A stretch of 64,000 bases of DNA from Halosimplex litoreum (GCF_016065055.1 NZ_CP065856.1:1053836-1117835); one strand, 5' to 3'. Shown: positions 9,707 through 18,852, counted from the stretch's first letter. Numbers and translations: made by a program. Notes: a model not told the origin generated them from the sequence alone.

Positions 9707-9848
9707 AGGAACCACCTTTTTCGCCTCGGGTTTCCTCGGTCGCCGGAGGCGACCTGCGGGAACCACTCGGCCAAAAATCTGGCCCAAAAAAGCCGGACGA
9801 CTCGCTCGTTTCACTCGCTCGCGTCCGGTGAGTGTCCTCGACCGCACC
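9707..9848 (-). repeat. Tail-spacer element, copy 1 (142 bp)
   Basis: This 142-bp stretch lies between the Rieske stop and the second Rieske tail. Read on the minus strand it has a hairpin of GAGCGAG type, two T-runs (CTTTTTT then ATTTTTGG), a GGTTCCCGCAGG block, GAGGAAACC and finally GAAAAAGGTGG. The same order of blocks is found in the spacers at 18710-18852 and 18901-19042 and at about 61545-61621. The T-runs directly after a stop codon would suit an archaeal transcription terminator. Confidence 0.75.
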
Positions 9849-10304
9849 TCAAAACCCGACGTGACTGGTCGAACTCGGCCCGCCCTCGCCGTCGTCGATG
9901 CCGCCCTCGTGTTCGAACGTGTACTCGTCGTCCCCGAGGAAAATCTCGCCGTCCGCGACGGTCACCTCCACATCCGGGAGTGTCGTCCCCTCCGCTTCCC
10001 CGTTGTCGCAGTCGCCCGAGCAGGCGTCGAACATCGACCCGTGTTTGGGGCAGACGATCTCGCCGTCGCGCATGGGGACGCCGCGGCCGGTGTCGAAGCG
10101 CTGGGCCTCGTGCGTGCAGCGGTTGATCCACGCCGCGACGCCGCCCTCGTCGTCGACCGGCGCGCCGCCGTCGGCCGCCACCTCGTCGTCGCAGGGCACC
10201 ACGATTATCTCCTCGTCCATGTCGAAGGAGTTGGTCGCCGTGAACAGGAACGAACCCTCCTCGCGCACCGCCTCGACCGTCGTCAGTCGCGCACCCTCTG
10301 GCAT
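9849..10304 (-). CDS. Rieske-type [2Fe-2S] ferredoxin protein
   Basis: 151 residues. The two Rieske cluster motifs are CTHEAQRF (C-x-H) and CPKHGSMFDACSG (C-x2-H), with the second followed by the usual acidic DACSGDCD insertion. It is a small cytoplasmic Rieske protein, probably an electron carrier or the ferredoxin partner of an oxygenase; no partner is adjacent. ATG at 10304 follows a repeat-rich region. The last 59 codons are repeated downstream after a 142-bp spacer. Confidence 0.88.
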   Translation of the reverse strand: MPEGARLTTVEAVREEGSFLFTATNSFDMDEEIIVVPCDDEVAADGGAPVDDEGGVAAWINRCTHEAQRFDTGRGVPMRDGEIVCPKHGSMFDACSGDCDNGEAEGTTLPDVEVTVADGEIFLGDDEYTFEHEGGIDDGEGGPSSTSHVGF

Positions 10305-10330
10305 CACCCGTGGATTGGACAGCGACGAGT

Positions 10331-10655
10331 TAGGTCTGGCGGCGGAGATCCGACGATCCCTCCACGTCGGCGCGCGCTGTCGCGCGCTTTCATGCGCGCG
10401 ACGTAGCCGTGCGAGGGATGAGCACCGCACGCCGCAGGCGCGCGGAGCGCAATCGGCTGGGGAGGTTCGTGGCCGTCTGCGGTGCTGTGCGGGGCGGGTG
10501 CGGTTCCTGGCGGACTGAACGGGCGAGGCACGCTCGCGTTCACTTCAGTCGCTCGGCGACCGCGAGCGGGGCGAGGGCGTTCAGCGCTTGCCGTCGAGTG
10601 CGGTAGTGGCTTCAGTTAGCGAGCGCGCCGAAGGCGTTCAGCGCACACCGTCCCC
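10331..10655 (+). repeat. Dispersed repeat, copy B
   Basis: The region upstream of the Rieske gene has no credible gene. It contains the core GTGCGAGGGATGAGC, then AATCGGCTGGGGAGG, GGTGCTGTGCGGGGC, GGACTGAACGGGCGAGGC and GGCGACCGCGAGCGGGGCGAG. The same blocks recur in reverse complement at 63.8 kb (closest) and 61.3 kb. Near its right end a GGCGTTCAGCGC segment occurs twice, matching the unit that is tandemly expanded in copy D. Confidence 0.7.
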
Positions 10656-10660
10656 GCCGG

Positions 10661-11014
10661 TCACACCGGATCCTCCTCCCCCACAGCCTCCTCGACGATC
10701 GCGATCTCCTCGTCGGTCAGCCCGTACAGTTCGTAGACGATCTCGTCGATCAGGTCGTCGGTGCGTTCGATCTTCGCCTCCAGTTCCTCCGCGCGGGCCA
10801 TCGTCTCGCGATAGCTCGCCAGCCCCTCCTCGACATCGGCGACCCGGGGGAGCGTCAGCGCGCGCAGGCGGTCGACCAGCGAGTTGGTCTTCGTCGCCGT
10901 CTCCCGGAATTCAGCGAACCCTCCGGCCTCGTCGACCGCGACGGGCACGAACGCCTCGATCAGGTCCGCCTCCGTTTCGGAGAGGTCGGTGATCTGAGGG
11001 AACTGGGACCACAT
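10661..11014 (-). pseudogene. C-terminal remnant of a restriction-modification enzyme (probable)
   Basis: The 118-codon frame ends with IDEIVYELYGLTDEEIAIVEEA. That C-terminal helix pattern is characteristic of large type IIG restriction/methyltransferase or PglX-like enzymes, where it follows the target-recognition domain. Upstream of the ATG at 11014 no methyltransferase motifs remain, so it appears to be the surviving end of a deleted gene. It abuts the McrBC-like pair, consistent with a worn defence island. A short intact gene is possible but less likely. Confidence 0.6.
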
Positions 11015-11130
11015 CGATCCACAGTTCAGCCACGAAGTGCCGCTTGAGCCGAATCGAAGAATTTCACCGGAGAGAACCAATTTCAAGAAGTTCTAAGTAT
11101 GCTGCAACAAGACACTACCCTCATCTCACG

Positions 11131-12768
11131 ATGTCGGATCAGTCTCGTATTTTCAGAGTTGCCTGCGCGAACGAGAAGGCGAAGACCAATCTCCAACGAA
11201 CCGTGAAAGACGGGGTCAGTGAGGAGATCTATCAGCCACACACGAGTGTAGATGGACTCGAGGGAACAGTATCGATCTGGGGAATTCCAAATCCGAGTTC
11301 CACGTGGGACGATCTCGACGCCGGCGATTACATTTTGTTCTATACCGGTGCTGAAGACGAGGATGGTGTTCGGAAGTACAGCTACGGTGGCCGAGTGCTC
11401 GCGAAAGAGGAGAATCCCGAACTCCGTCAGGAACTCTGGGAAGTCTACACCCGTGTCTGGGGAAGTGAGGGAAAGGAATCCGACGATCCCTGGGATTACA
11501 TCATTTACTTCTCCGAGACGTTTCCGCTCGACATTCCGAGCGAGGAACTCCACGGGTTCGACGGCCTGACCAAGACGTACATCCAGCAGTCGTTCGTTTC
11601 CTACGGCGACGACGGTCACGACACCATCCGTGAGAAGTTCGGGTCCGTCGACAAATATATCGAAGCGCGGCGGACAGACGCAGGTCGGAATAAAACCGAC
11701 AACAGCGACTCTGCGACGAGTCCCGACTTTGGAGACAAACTCACTCTATCTCCTGTCGATATCGAACTCCCCTCAGATCTGTTCTTCAAAAACCCGGAAC
11801 GCTTGGAAAGTCAGATCGAAGCCGCGCTGAACTCGGGGAAGCACGTGATCTTCACTGGCCCACCGGGAACCGGAAAAAGCCGGTTGGCGCGCTCCGTGTG
11901 CGAGCAGGTTCAGGACTTTACAGAAGTCGATGGTTACACATTCACGACGGCAACTGCCGAATGGAGCACGTTCGATACGATCGGGGGATACGCTCCGACA
12001 GGAAACGGCGAAGAGCTGTCGTTCGACCCGCGACTCTTCCTCCGCTGTTTCCGAGATCAGGAAGGCACTGCTCAGAACAAGTGGCTAGTCATCGACGAAC
12101 TGAACCGAGCAGATATCGACAAGGCGTTCGGTCAGCTATTTTCTGTTCTCTCGAAAGACTCCGTCGAGCTGCCATACGAACGAGAGAACCGTGTGCGAAT
12201 CGAGTGGATAGACGAAGAAACGCCGGACAGCACGGTCGAACGAGTGGTTAAAAACAGAGACCGATTTCCCGTTACCCCCTCGTGGCGGTTGATCGCGACG
12301 ATGAACACGTACGACAAGACATCGCTCTACGAGATGAGCTACGCGTTCATGCGACGGTTCGCTTTCGTGCGAGTCAGCGCGCCGAGTATCCCGGAATCAG
12401 ACAGTGATATCGAGGATCTGATGCATCAGTACGCGGACTCCTGGGAGATGGACGTCGAAGACCGAGACCGGCCTCGACTCATCAGTATCGGGCGGATCTG
12501 GCGGAAGATGAACCACGCTATCGACGACCGTGCTATCGGGCCAGCAATCGTCAAAGACATGCTCGAATACACGAGCCAAAACGAACACATCCACCTAACG
12601 GACCGTCTGACCCAGGCGATTATCAGTTTCATCTTCCCGCAACTCGAAGGAGTCCCGAAGCGTGAACAGATCGTCGAACAGATCGCCTCCGTCGATCAGG
12701 TCGACGAGCGAGAACTCGACGATGCTGCGAGAGATATGCTCCAAGTGACCTTCCTCAGTAATGAATAG
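11131..12768 (+). CDS. McrB-like AAA+ ATPase with N-terminal EVE/PUA-like domain
   Basis: 545 residues. Residues 1-175 resemble a PUA/EVE-type fold (DLDAGDYILFYTG... YGGRVLAK), the class that reads modified bases. The AAA+ module follows: Walker A GPPGTGKS at 243-250, Walker B VIDELNRADI with Asp322-Glu323, and the McrB-type sensor MNTYDKTSLYEMSYAFMRRF near 391-410. It would bind nucleotide, recognise modified DNA and drive the partner nuclease. The stop overlaps the next gene by 8 bases, so the two are translationally linked. Base composition is visibly lower in GC than its neighbours, which suggests horizontal gain. ATG 11131 follows AT-rich DNA. Confidence 0.85.
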   Translation: MSDQSRIFRVACANEKAKTNLQRTVKDGVSEEIYQPHTSVDGLEGTVSIWGIPNPSSTWDDLDAGDYILFYTGAEDEDGVRKYSYGGRVLAKEENPELRQELWEVYTRVWGSEGKESDDPWDYIIYFSETFPLDIPSEELHGFDGLTKTYIQQSFVSYGDDGHDTIREKFGSVDKYIEARRTDAGRNKTDNSDSATSPDFGDKLTLSPVDIELPSDLFFKNPERLESQIEAALNSGKHVIFTGPPGTGKSRLARSVCEQVQDFTEVDGYTFTTATAEWSTFDTIGGYAPTGNGEELSFDPRLFLRCFRDQEGTAQNKWLVIDELNRADIDKAFGQLFSVLSKDSVELPYERENRVRIEWIDEETPDSTVERVVKNRDRFPVTPSWRLIATMNTYDKTSLYEMSYAFMRRFAFVRVSAPSIPESDSDIEDLMHQYADSWEMDVEDRDRPRLISIGRIWRKMNHAIDDRAIGPAIVKDMLEYTSQNEHIHLTDRLTQAIISFIFPQLEGVPKREQIVEQIASVDQVDERELDDAARDMLQVTFLSNE

Positions 12769-14116
12769 GGAAGCACTCCTGAACAGCCTCACGCAGGATA
12801 TCCTCGCGTACGCGATGCACGGTGCATTTCCCGAGCAAGCAGTCGCCCGGTCGATCAAACCGGACGCGCTCGACCAGCGCTTCGAAGACTACGAACTGCT
12901 TCTGGATCTGCACTTTATTCTCCAAGACGAAGTCCTTGATTTCGTCCGAGCGCTGCCGAAACGACTCCGTAACGTACGGACCGAGACGGAGACGGTAGCG
13001 CGGACCCGTAGAGGCGGCGTAGACGGCCACGTCGATTGGAGTGCGACGGTAAAGAAGCGATATACCGAGAGCCCTCGCGACGCATCACTGTTCGTCTGTA
13101 CGAATCGGTCCGAAGACTACGATATCTCCGAAAACGTCGTGCTGAAACACCTGCTCTCGGTGATCCACACGACCGTCGTAGAGGCTGAAGAGTACCTCCG
13201 TGGCGAGTACGAGTGGGTGACCGAGACGTGGAAGGGGAGCGAAGCGCTGATAGACGAACTAAGGCGGGTCGTGGAACGGAACGTCCACGTGCGACGCATT
13301 CGAAGCCCGGAGGTATACGAACCGACCGAGCAGATGCTAACGACGGCGGAGGGCTCTCGACAGGCGATCTACCGAGAGGCAGCCGAACTTCTCCGTAATC
13401 GAGCGTCACTCTTCGCCGGGGACGAGGACGCACTTCACGACCTCCTCGACCGGACAGCCATTACTCCCGACGACGACCACGCGCTTTTCGAACTATTCGT
13501 CCTGTTTCGGTTCGTCGCCACTATCGAAGACATTCAGGACAGCGACTTCCAGTTCAAGACGATCGCGACGGGAAGACAGGAGATCGCCAGGCTAGAGGGT
13601 AAGAAAGACATCGTCCTCTATCACGACAACTCCGCAGCGGATCGGGATCTGTCGTTCGTCTCTGACGTTCCAGATGCAGAGGAGCGGCTGCTGTCCCGGA
13701 CCGAGAAAGTCCAGACGGTTGCACGAAACGTCGCGAACAGTTACTTCACCGACCGTAGCTTCAAGAACCACACCGGCCGACCGGACGTGATCGTGATGGA
13801 GGTCATCGACGAGGACGCCAACAGGAACGAGTACCTCATCGCCGAGGTGAAAAATAGCCGGCGGACAGATACGATTCGCGAAGGGATCAAGGAAACCGCA
13901 GAGTACCTGGCTTTTCTCCGTGTCAACGACGAATTCGTCTTCGGAAAATCTACATCAGAAGAGTACTTCGGGACTGGCTGGAACGGACTGCTCGTCACGC
14001 AGGACTTAGATGAGAAAACCGCGTCACTCGACGAGCAGGCGGGCAACGAGATCAAGATCCTTCAGGCGTCGGAACTCGAATCGCGCCTCGGTGACGTTCT
14101 GGAGAATATCGTCTGA
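12761..14116 (+). CDS. McrC-like PD-(D/E)XK restriction nuclease
   Basis: 451 residues. The middle carries a McrC/DUF2357-like segment (HVDWSATVKKRY, then DYDISENVVLKHLL). Near the C-terminus is a PD-(D/E)XK nuclease core: Asp342 in GRPDVIVMEV and Glu362-x-Lys364 in IAEVKNS. With the upstream ATPase it forms a two-gene type IV-like system that would cleave modified or foreign DNA. It starts 8 bases before the stop of the ATPase gene. Codon use and GC match the ATPase and differ from flanking genes. The exact subfamily cannot be fixed without a profile search. Confidence 0.8.
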   Translation: MNREALLNSLTQDILAYAMHGAFPEQAVARSIKPDALDQRFEDYELLLDLHFILQDEVLDFVRALPKRLRNVRTETETVARTRRGGVDGHVDWSATVKKRYTESPRDASLFVCTNRSEDYDISENVVLKHLLSVIHTTVVEAEEYLRGEYEWVTETWKGSEALIDELRRVVERNVHVRRIRSPEVYEPTEQMLTTAEGSRQAIYREAAELLRNRASLFAGDEDALHDLLDRTAITPDDDHALFELFVLFRFVATIEDIQDSDFQFKTIATGRQEIARLEGKKDIVLYHDNSAADRDLSFVSDVPDAEERLLSRTEKVQTVARNVANSYFTDRSFKNHTGRPDVIVMEVIDEDANRNEYLIAEVKNSRRTDTIREGIKETAEYLAFLRVNDEFVFGKSTSEEYFGTGWNGLLVTQDLDEKTASLDEQAGNEIKILQASELESRLGDVLENIV

Positions 14117-14217
14117 TTCGAACGGAATACCAGATCTACAGTGTGATTTGAGATAGCAAACGCTCTCGGCTACTCCCATCCGAAGCCGTTTTACGGTCCG
14201 GCGAGGTGACTGAGAGT

Positions 14218-14940
14218 ATGCAGAGGCCGTGGGACGACTGGGACCACATCCTGAAGGTCGACCCGGACAAGGATCTCGTCGACGGCGAGACGTACGCCGA
14301 CGTCGTCACCTGTGGCACGGACGCCATCGAGGTGGGCGGGACGACGGGCGTCACCGAGGAGAAGATGGCAGACGTGGTCGAGGCCTGCGCCGAGTACGAC
14401 GTGCCGCTGTACGTCGAGCCCTCGAACCCCGCCAACGTCGTCTACCGCGGCGGCGTCGACGGCTACCTCGTGCCCGCGGTGCTCAACGCCGGCGACATCG
14501 CGTGGCTCTCCGGCGTCCAGAAGGAGTGGGTCCGCATCGACGACGACATCGACTGGGAGCGCACGTTCACCGAGGGCTACATCGTGCTCAACCCCGACTC
14601 CGCCGCGGCGACGCTCACCCAGTCCGACTGCGACCTCGATCCGTCGGACGTGGCCGCCTACGCCGAGGTGGGCGAACGGATGCTCGGCCAGGAGATCGTC
14701 TACGCCGAGTACTCCGGCACGTTCGGCGACCCCGAGATCGTCGCCGCCGCGGCCGACGCGCTCGACGACGCGACGCTGTTCTACGGCGGCGGTATCCACG
14801 ACTACGAGTCGGCCAACACCATGGCCGACCACGCCGACACCGTCGTCGTCGGCGATCTGGTCCACGACGAAGGCGTCGACGCAGTCGTCGAGACCGTCGA
14901 GGGCGCGAAAGACGCCAAAGCGGCGACCATCTCCGAGTAG
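14218..14940 (+). CDS. Geranylgeranylglyceryl phosphate synthase
   Basis: 240 residues of the PcrB/GGGPS TIM-barrel family: [42 protein letters not shown] and the phosphate-binding YGGGIHDYE. It joins sn-glycerol-1-phosphate to geranylgeranyl diphosphate, the first committed step of archaeal ether lipids. ATG at 14218 matches the usual haloarchaeal start; a GTG 12 bases upstream is an alternative. A TTTTACGG box near 14189 fits a promoter. Confidence 0.93.
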   Translation: MQRPWDDWDHILKVDPDKDLVDGETYADVVTCGTDAIEVGGTTGVTEEKMADVVEACAEYDVPLYVEPSNPANVVYRGGVDGYLVPAVLNAGDIAWLSGVQKEWVRIDDDIDWERTFTEGYIVLNPDSAAATLTQSDCDLDPSDVAAYAEVGERMLGQEIVYAEYSGTFGDPEIVAAAADALDDATLFYGGGIHDYESANTMADHADTVVVGDLVHDEGVDAVVETVEGAKDAKAATISE

Positions 14941-15040
14941 CTCACCGGCCACCGCTCGCTCGCTTCCGACGACCGACACCGGCTAGCGCCGCCACAAGGT
15001 TCAACTGGGCCCGGTCCTGCGCTCCAGATGGTGTGATACC

Positions 15041-15184
15041 ATGTGCCACGAATACACTGCGCGCGGCTGGGACCGCGAGCCCGCCGAGCCCGAGACCGAA
15101 TCGGACGACGAGCTGCCGGAGTTCGCCAACGAAGCGGGGAGTGAGGACACGGAGGTCCTCACCGACGGCGGCGACGAGTCGTAA
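15041..15184 (+). CDS. Small acidic haloarchaeal protein starting MCHEY
   Basis: 47 residues, opening MCHEYTARGWDREPAEPE and otherwise acidic and low-complexity. Short proteins of this type are common in haloarchaea; the function is unknown. The single Cys-His pair near the N-terminus is the only notable chemical feature. It sits between GGGP synthase and aspS on the same strand. Confidence 0.65.
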   Translation: MCHEYTARGWDREPAEPETESDDELPEFANEAGSEDTEVLTDGGDES

Positions 15185-15302
15185 CCCATCGCGATCGTTT
15201 CGAGCGTGCGACGCCGCCACCGACCGGTATGCTTTTCGGTGGGGTGAGACGGGCTGACCCGGAAGGACTGTCCTTAAGTCGAGGCCCCCAGAAGCCACGC
15301 AC

Positions 15303-16607
15303 ATGGACGACCGCACCTACACGGCCGCGGCCGAGCCGGGCGAGACCGTTACGGTCGCCGGCTGGGTCCACGAGATCCGCGACCTCGGTGGCATCGCCTT
15401 CCTCATCCTCCGGGACACGACCGGGAAGATCCAGGTCAAATTCGAGAAAGACGAGATGGACGACGACCTCGTCGAGACCGGCCTGGGCGTCCACCGCGAA
15501 TCGGTCGTCGCCGTCACCGGCGACGTCGAAGAGGAACCGCGCGCCCCGACCGGCGTCGAGGTCACGCCCGACAGCCTCGACGTGGTCGCCGAGGCCGACC
15601 CCGAACTCCCCTTGGACCCCTCGGGGAAAGTCGACGCCGACCTCTCGACGCGACTGGACAACCGCACCCTCGACCTGCGCAAGGACGAGGTCCAGGCCAT
15701 CTTCGCCATCCGCGCGGAGGTCCTCCGTTCGGTGCGCGAGGCGTTCCGGAACCTCGACGCGACGGAGATCAACACGCCGAAGATCGTCGCCACCGGCACC
15801 GAGGGTGGGACGGAGCTGTTCCCGATCACCTACTTCGGCCAGGAAGCGTTCATGAACCAGAGCCCGCAGCTGTTCAAGCAGCTGATGGTCGGTTCCGGCC
15901 TCGAACGCGTCTTCGAGATCGGTCCGATCTTCCGCGCCGAGGAACACAACACGCCGCGGCACCTCAACGAGGCGACTTCGATCGACTTCGAGTCGGCCTT
16001 CTACGACCACACCGAGGCGATGGACGCCTGCGAGACGGTCGTCAAGGCCGCCTACGAGGGCGTCGCCGAGAACTGTCAGGACGAACTCGAAGCGCTCGGC
16101 CTCCAGGACGAATTCGAGGCACCGGAGGGCGAGTTCCCGCGGCTCACCTACGAAGAAGCCATCGAGCGGATCAACGCGACCGGCGAGCTCGACGAGCAAC
16201 TCGTCTGGGGCGACGACCTCCCGACCGAGGGCGAGCACGCCCTCGGCCAGGACGTCGGCGAGCACTACTTCATCACCGACTGGCCCTCCGAGATCAAGCC
16301 GTTCTACATCAAGGACCACGACGACGACGAGCAGCTCTCGACGGGCTTCGACATGATGCACCCGACGATGGAGCTGGTCTCCGGTGGCCAGCGTGAACAC
16401 CGCTACGACCACCTCGTCGACGGGTTCGAACAGCAGGGCCTCGACCCCGAGCAGTTCGACTACTACACGAAGATGTTCAAGTACGGCATGCCGCCCCACG
16501 CCGGGTGGGGTCTCGGTGGCGAGCGGCTCGTCATGACGATGCTCGGCCTGGGCAACATCCGCGAGGCCGTTCTCTTCCCGCGAGACAGGCAACGGCTCTC
16601 GCCGTAG
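15303..16607 (+). CDS. aspS: Aspartyl-tRNA synthetase (archaeal type)
   Basis: 434 residues. An N-terminal OB-fold anticodon-binding domain ([19 protein letters not shown]) is followed by the class II catalytic core: motif 2 around [14 protein letters not shown] and motif 3 [20 protein letters not shown]. The last residues [10 protein letters not shown] are strongly conserved in the family. Archaeal AspRS can be discriminating or not; the presence of gatB here would fit either. The 3' tail of this gene is repeated two to three more times downstream. Confidence 0.95.
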   Translation: MDDRTYTAAAEPGETVTVAGWVHEIRDLGGIAFLILRDTTGKIQVKFEKDEMDDDLVETGLGVHRESVVAVTGDVEEEPRAPTGVEVTPDSLDVVAEADPELPLDPSGKVDADLSTRLDNRTLDLRKDEVQAIFAIRAEVLRSVREAFRNLDATEINTPKIVATGTEGGTELFPITYFGQEAFMNQSPQLFKQLMVGSGLERVFEIGPIFRAEEHNTPRHLNEATSIDFESAFYDHTEAMDACETVVKAAYEGVAENCQDELEALGLQDEFEAPEGEFPRLTYEEAIERINATGELDEQLVWGDDLPTEGEHALGQDVGEHYFITDWPSEIKPFYIKDHDDDEQLSTGFDMMHPTMELVSGGQREHRYDHLVDGFEQQGLDPEQFDYYTKMFKYGMPPHAGWGLGGERLVMTMLGLGNIREAVLFPRDRQRLSP

Positions 16608-17002
16608 GCGAGAACGTCCCTGTCGAGCGGGAGCTCGGAAGTCGCAGCCCGCACAGGAGCATCGCGACGAGCAGGAACGTCTTCCGGCGTTCTGCCGAGC
16701 GAAGCGAGGCAGAATCCGTCACGAGCGAAGCGAAGTGACGGCATTCCCGCGAGATCGCCAGCGTTTGTCGCCGTAGGGGGCGAGGTCGCGCAGCGACCTC
16801 GGATACGCGAACGGCGAACGAAGTGAGCCGTGAGCGGCGACAAACCTGGGAGCCAGCGAGACGAACACAGTGAGTCTCGCAGGATCGCCAGCGCCTCTCT
16901 CCGTAGCGCCGCTCGATCTCGCCGCGGTCCGAAACCACCAACGGCTGTCGCCGCGAACACGCAGCCGTCAACGTTTTTCAGTGCCACTCCCCAAGCCAGC
17001 CC
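16608..17002 (+). repeat. Array of duplicated aspS 3' tails with palindromic spacers
   Basis: After the aspS tail (16575-16607, encoding [10 protein letters not shown] and TAG) the same ten residues plus TAG are encoded at 16744-16776. The two copies differ at seven bases, all synonymous. A third copy at 16883-16906 encodes DRQRLSP and TAG, again with only synonymous changes. A fourth, decayed trace at 16930-16956 reads RNHQRLSP with the stop lost. Spacers of about 136 and 106 bp hold short palindromes of the GAGCGAAGCGAG type. No gene lies in this stretch. Confidence 0.75.
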
Positions 17003-17626
17003 GTGGAGTGGACGGCCTACACGTTCGAGTGCGCGGACGGGCGGGCCCGGGAGGCGCTGGTGGGCTGGTTCGACGACCGCCACCCGATGGACCCACCAGA
17101 CGACGGAGACTGCGTCCACGGCGACCTCGTCGACGGAGAGGGGGCCGAGCGGCCGGCGGACCTGGCGTGGGTCGGCGAGTACTGTTACGCCCTGACCGAC
17201 GACCCCGTGCCCGGTCTGCTCGTCGAGAGCGCCGACCGGTGGGAACGGGCGGCCGTCGGGACCTTCGACTCGGAGACGGAGACCTGCACGGAGGCGGTGC
17301 TCTACGGCTCGGGCGGCGACGACCGCCCGACCGAGACCGCCCGCTACGAGGGCGAGGACGGCCTCGCCGGACAGGACATGCTCTACCGATTCGCGATGGT
17401 CCACCGGTTCCGCTTTCGCGCGTTCGCCCACGCGCCGCCGGCGCCGATGCTCACCGAGATCTTCGGTGCGTTCGACGCCGTCGCCGGCATGGGCTGGGAG
17501 AGCGACCTGCTGGCGGAGTTCGAAGCCGAGACCGGCGTCGAACCCACCGCCCGCGGCGTCGAGTTCCTGGCCGACGACCCCGTCCTCGACGACGGGGAGT
17601 TCCACGAGACCGCCGAAGAAGAGTGA
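17003..17626 (+). CDS. Hypothetical protein, 207 aa
   Basis: An acidic soluble protein starting at GTG 17003 (MEWTAYTFECADG). No known domain is recognised. Codon use and acidity fit a real haloarchaeal gene, and the frame is the only one with a protein-like composition. It follows the aspS tail array and is convergent with halorhodopsin. Confidence 0.65.
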   Translation: MEWTAYTFECADGRAREALVGWFDDRHPMDPPDDGDCVHGDLVDGEGAERPADLAWVGEYCYALTDDPVPGLLVESADRWERAAVGTFDSETETCTEAVLYGSGGDDRPTETARYEGEDGLAGQDMLYRFAMVHRFRFRAFAHAPPAPMLTEIFGAFDAVAGMGWESDLLAEFEAETGVEPTARGVEFLADDPVLDDGEFHETAEEE

Positions 17627-17686
17627 CCGGTGGGGCCGACGGTGACCGGCAGGCAGACGAGAGGCGGTCAGACGGTCGCGGTGCGG

Positions 17687-18520
17687 TCAGTCGTCGGCCG
17701 GCGCGGCACGGCTCTCGGTCTCCGTCGTGAGCCCCGAGCCCGCGACGACGTCCTGATTCGCGGCGACCCAGCGCAACAGGAGGAACGCGAAGATGTACTT
17801 CGCACCGATGTCGAGCAGGGAGTATCCCCAGGAGGTGAGGCCGACCGACTCGACGAGCGCGAGCCCCTCGACGCCGACGGCCCAGATGATCGGGTAGCCC
17901 AGCCACAGCACGACGGTCAGGGCCCGCAGCGTCCCGAATATCTCGCCGGTACCCGCGGCGGCCGCCGACCGCGGCCACTCGACGAGTACCGCGTAGAGGA
18001 CGACGACGAAGAAGGCGCAGCTGATCCCGTAGAACACCCAGCGGAGCGCGTACGACGACGTCACCAGCGCGGCGGCCAGTCCGGTGATACACATCCCGAT
18101 GTCGGCCGCGACGACCGTGAACAGGCTCCCGAGGTCGGCGTCGGCGAGGAGCCCGAGCGCGAGCAGGATCATCGGCGTCGAGAGCGCCCACGTCAGGTAC
18201 CGGCCCCACTGGCTCAACACCTCCTCGCCGGCCAGGGCGTGGCCCGCAGGCATCTCGATGAAGCCGACGGTCAGCCCCGAGACCAGCGCCGTGTAGCTCG
18301 ATATCGAGACCAGCGGGATCAGCAACGTCGCACCCCACACGAGTTTCGCCCGCGGCTCCTCGACGTTGCGCCCCATATAGACGAACAGCAGTATCGACAG
18401 CCCTGCCAGCGCGATGTTCGCCCACAGCGACGAGGACAGCAACACGTCGTTGTTTATCTCCTGAAACACCTCGGACTGCGTGGCCTGCAACACGGCCCCA
18501 CCAGGTGTGGTCGGTGACAT
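17687..18520 (-). CDS. hop: Halorhodopsin (light-driven chloride pump)
   Basis: 277 residues with seven transmembrane helices. Helix C reads GRYLTWALSTPMILLALG, giving Thr110, Ser114 and Ala121 at the positions of bacteriorhodopsin Asp85, Thr89 and Asp96. This is the TSA pattern of chloride pumps. Arg107 is kept. Retinal would attach to Lys241 in DIGAKYIFAF. The loop FIEMPAGHALAGEEVLSQWG is typical of halorhodopsins. The ATG at 18520 was chosen; the frame upstream is not conserved. Retinal could come from the Brp-like protein encoded at 35.7 kb. Confidence 0.95.
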   Translation of the reverse strand: MSPTTPGGAVLQATQSEVFQEINNDVLLSSSLWANIALAGLSILLFVYMGRNVEEPRAKLVWGATLLIPLVSISSYTALVSGLTVGFIEMPAGHALAGEEVLSQWGRYLTWALSTPMILLALGLLADADLGSLFTVVAADIGMCITGLAAALVTSSYALRWVFYGISCAFFVVVLYAVLVEWPRSAAAAGTGEIFGTLRALTVVLWLGYPIIWAVGVEGLALVESVGLTSWGYSLLDIGAKYIFAFLLLRWVAANQDVVAGSGLTTETESRAAPADD

Positions 18521-18670
18521 ACGTCCGGCAGTTCGGGCCCTGTGGTATTGTACCTCGTGCCAAACTATGCAGGGATCGACCCGTGGAACCACCCGGACGA
18601 CCGCGCGAGCCACGCGTCGGCCGCGGGAACGCCCGTGACCCCGCAGGTCGTTCGTGTCGCTCGCGTAGAC

Positions 18671-18709
18671 TACTCCCCGACCGCACCGACCGCCTGCGAC
18701 CGCATCTGC
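18671..18709 (-). repeat. Duplicated 3' tail of PIN gene, second copy
   Basis: On the minus strand this encodes QMRSQAVGAVGE followed by TAG, the same C-terminus as the PIN-domain gene ending at 19043. The 13 codons are identical in sequence to the gene tail. It follows the second spacer element and has no start or upstream domain. Confidence 0.8.
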
Positions 18710-18852
18710 GCCCATCTTTTTCCAGCGGGGGTTTCCTCGGTCGCTTCGCTCCCTGCGGGAACCCCGCGGCAAAAACATGGGTGAAAAAGCGGGACCTCAC
18801 TCCGTTCGGTCCCGCGAGCCGCTCGCTCCGCTCGCGGATGCTCTGTCTCCAG
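18710..18852 (-). repeat. Tail-spacer element, copy 2 (143 bp)
   Basis: Minus-strand order of blocks: GCGAGCGGAGCGAGCGG palindrome, GAGGTCCCGCTTTTTCACCC, ATGTTTTTGCCGCGG, GGTTCCCGCAGG, GAGGAAACCCCCG, GGAAAAAGATGG. It separates the first and second duplicated tails of the PIN gene and closely resembles the neighbouring spacer and the Rieske spacer in order and length. Confidence 0.78.

Noticed and set aside
17687-18520. Bacteriorhodopsin or sensory rhodopsin
   Set aside because: The Asp85-equivalent is Thr110 and the Asp96-equivalent is Ala121, the chloride-pump pattern; no transducer gene is adjacent.
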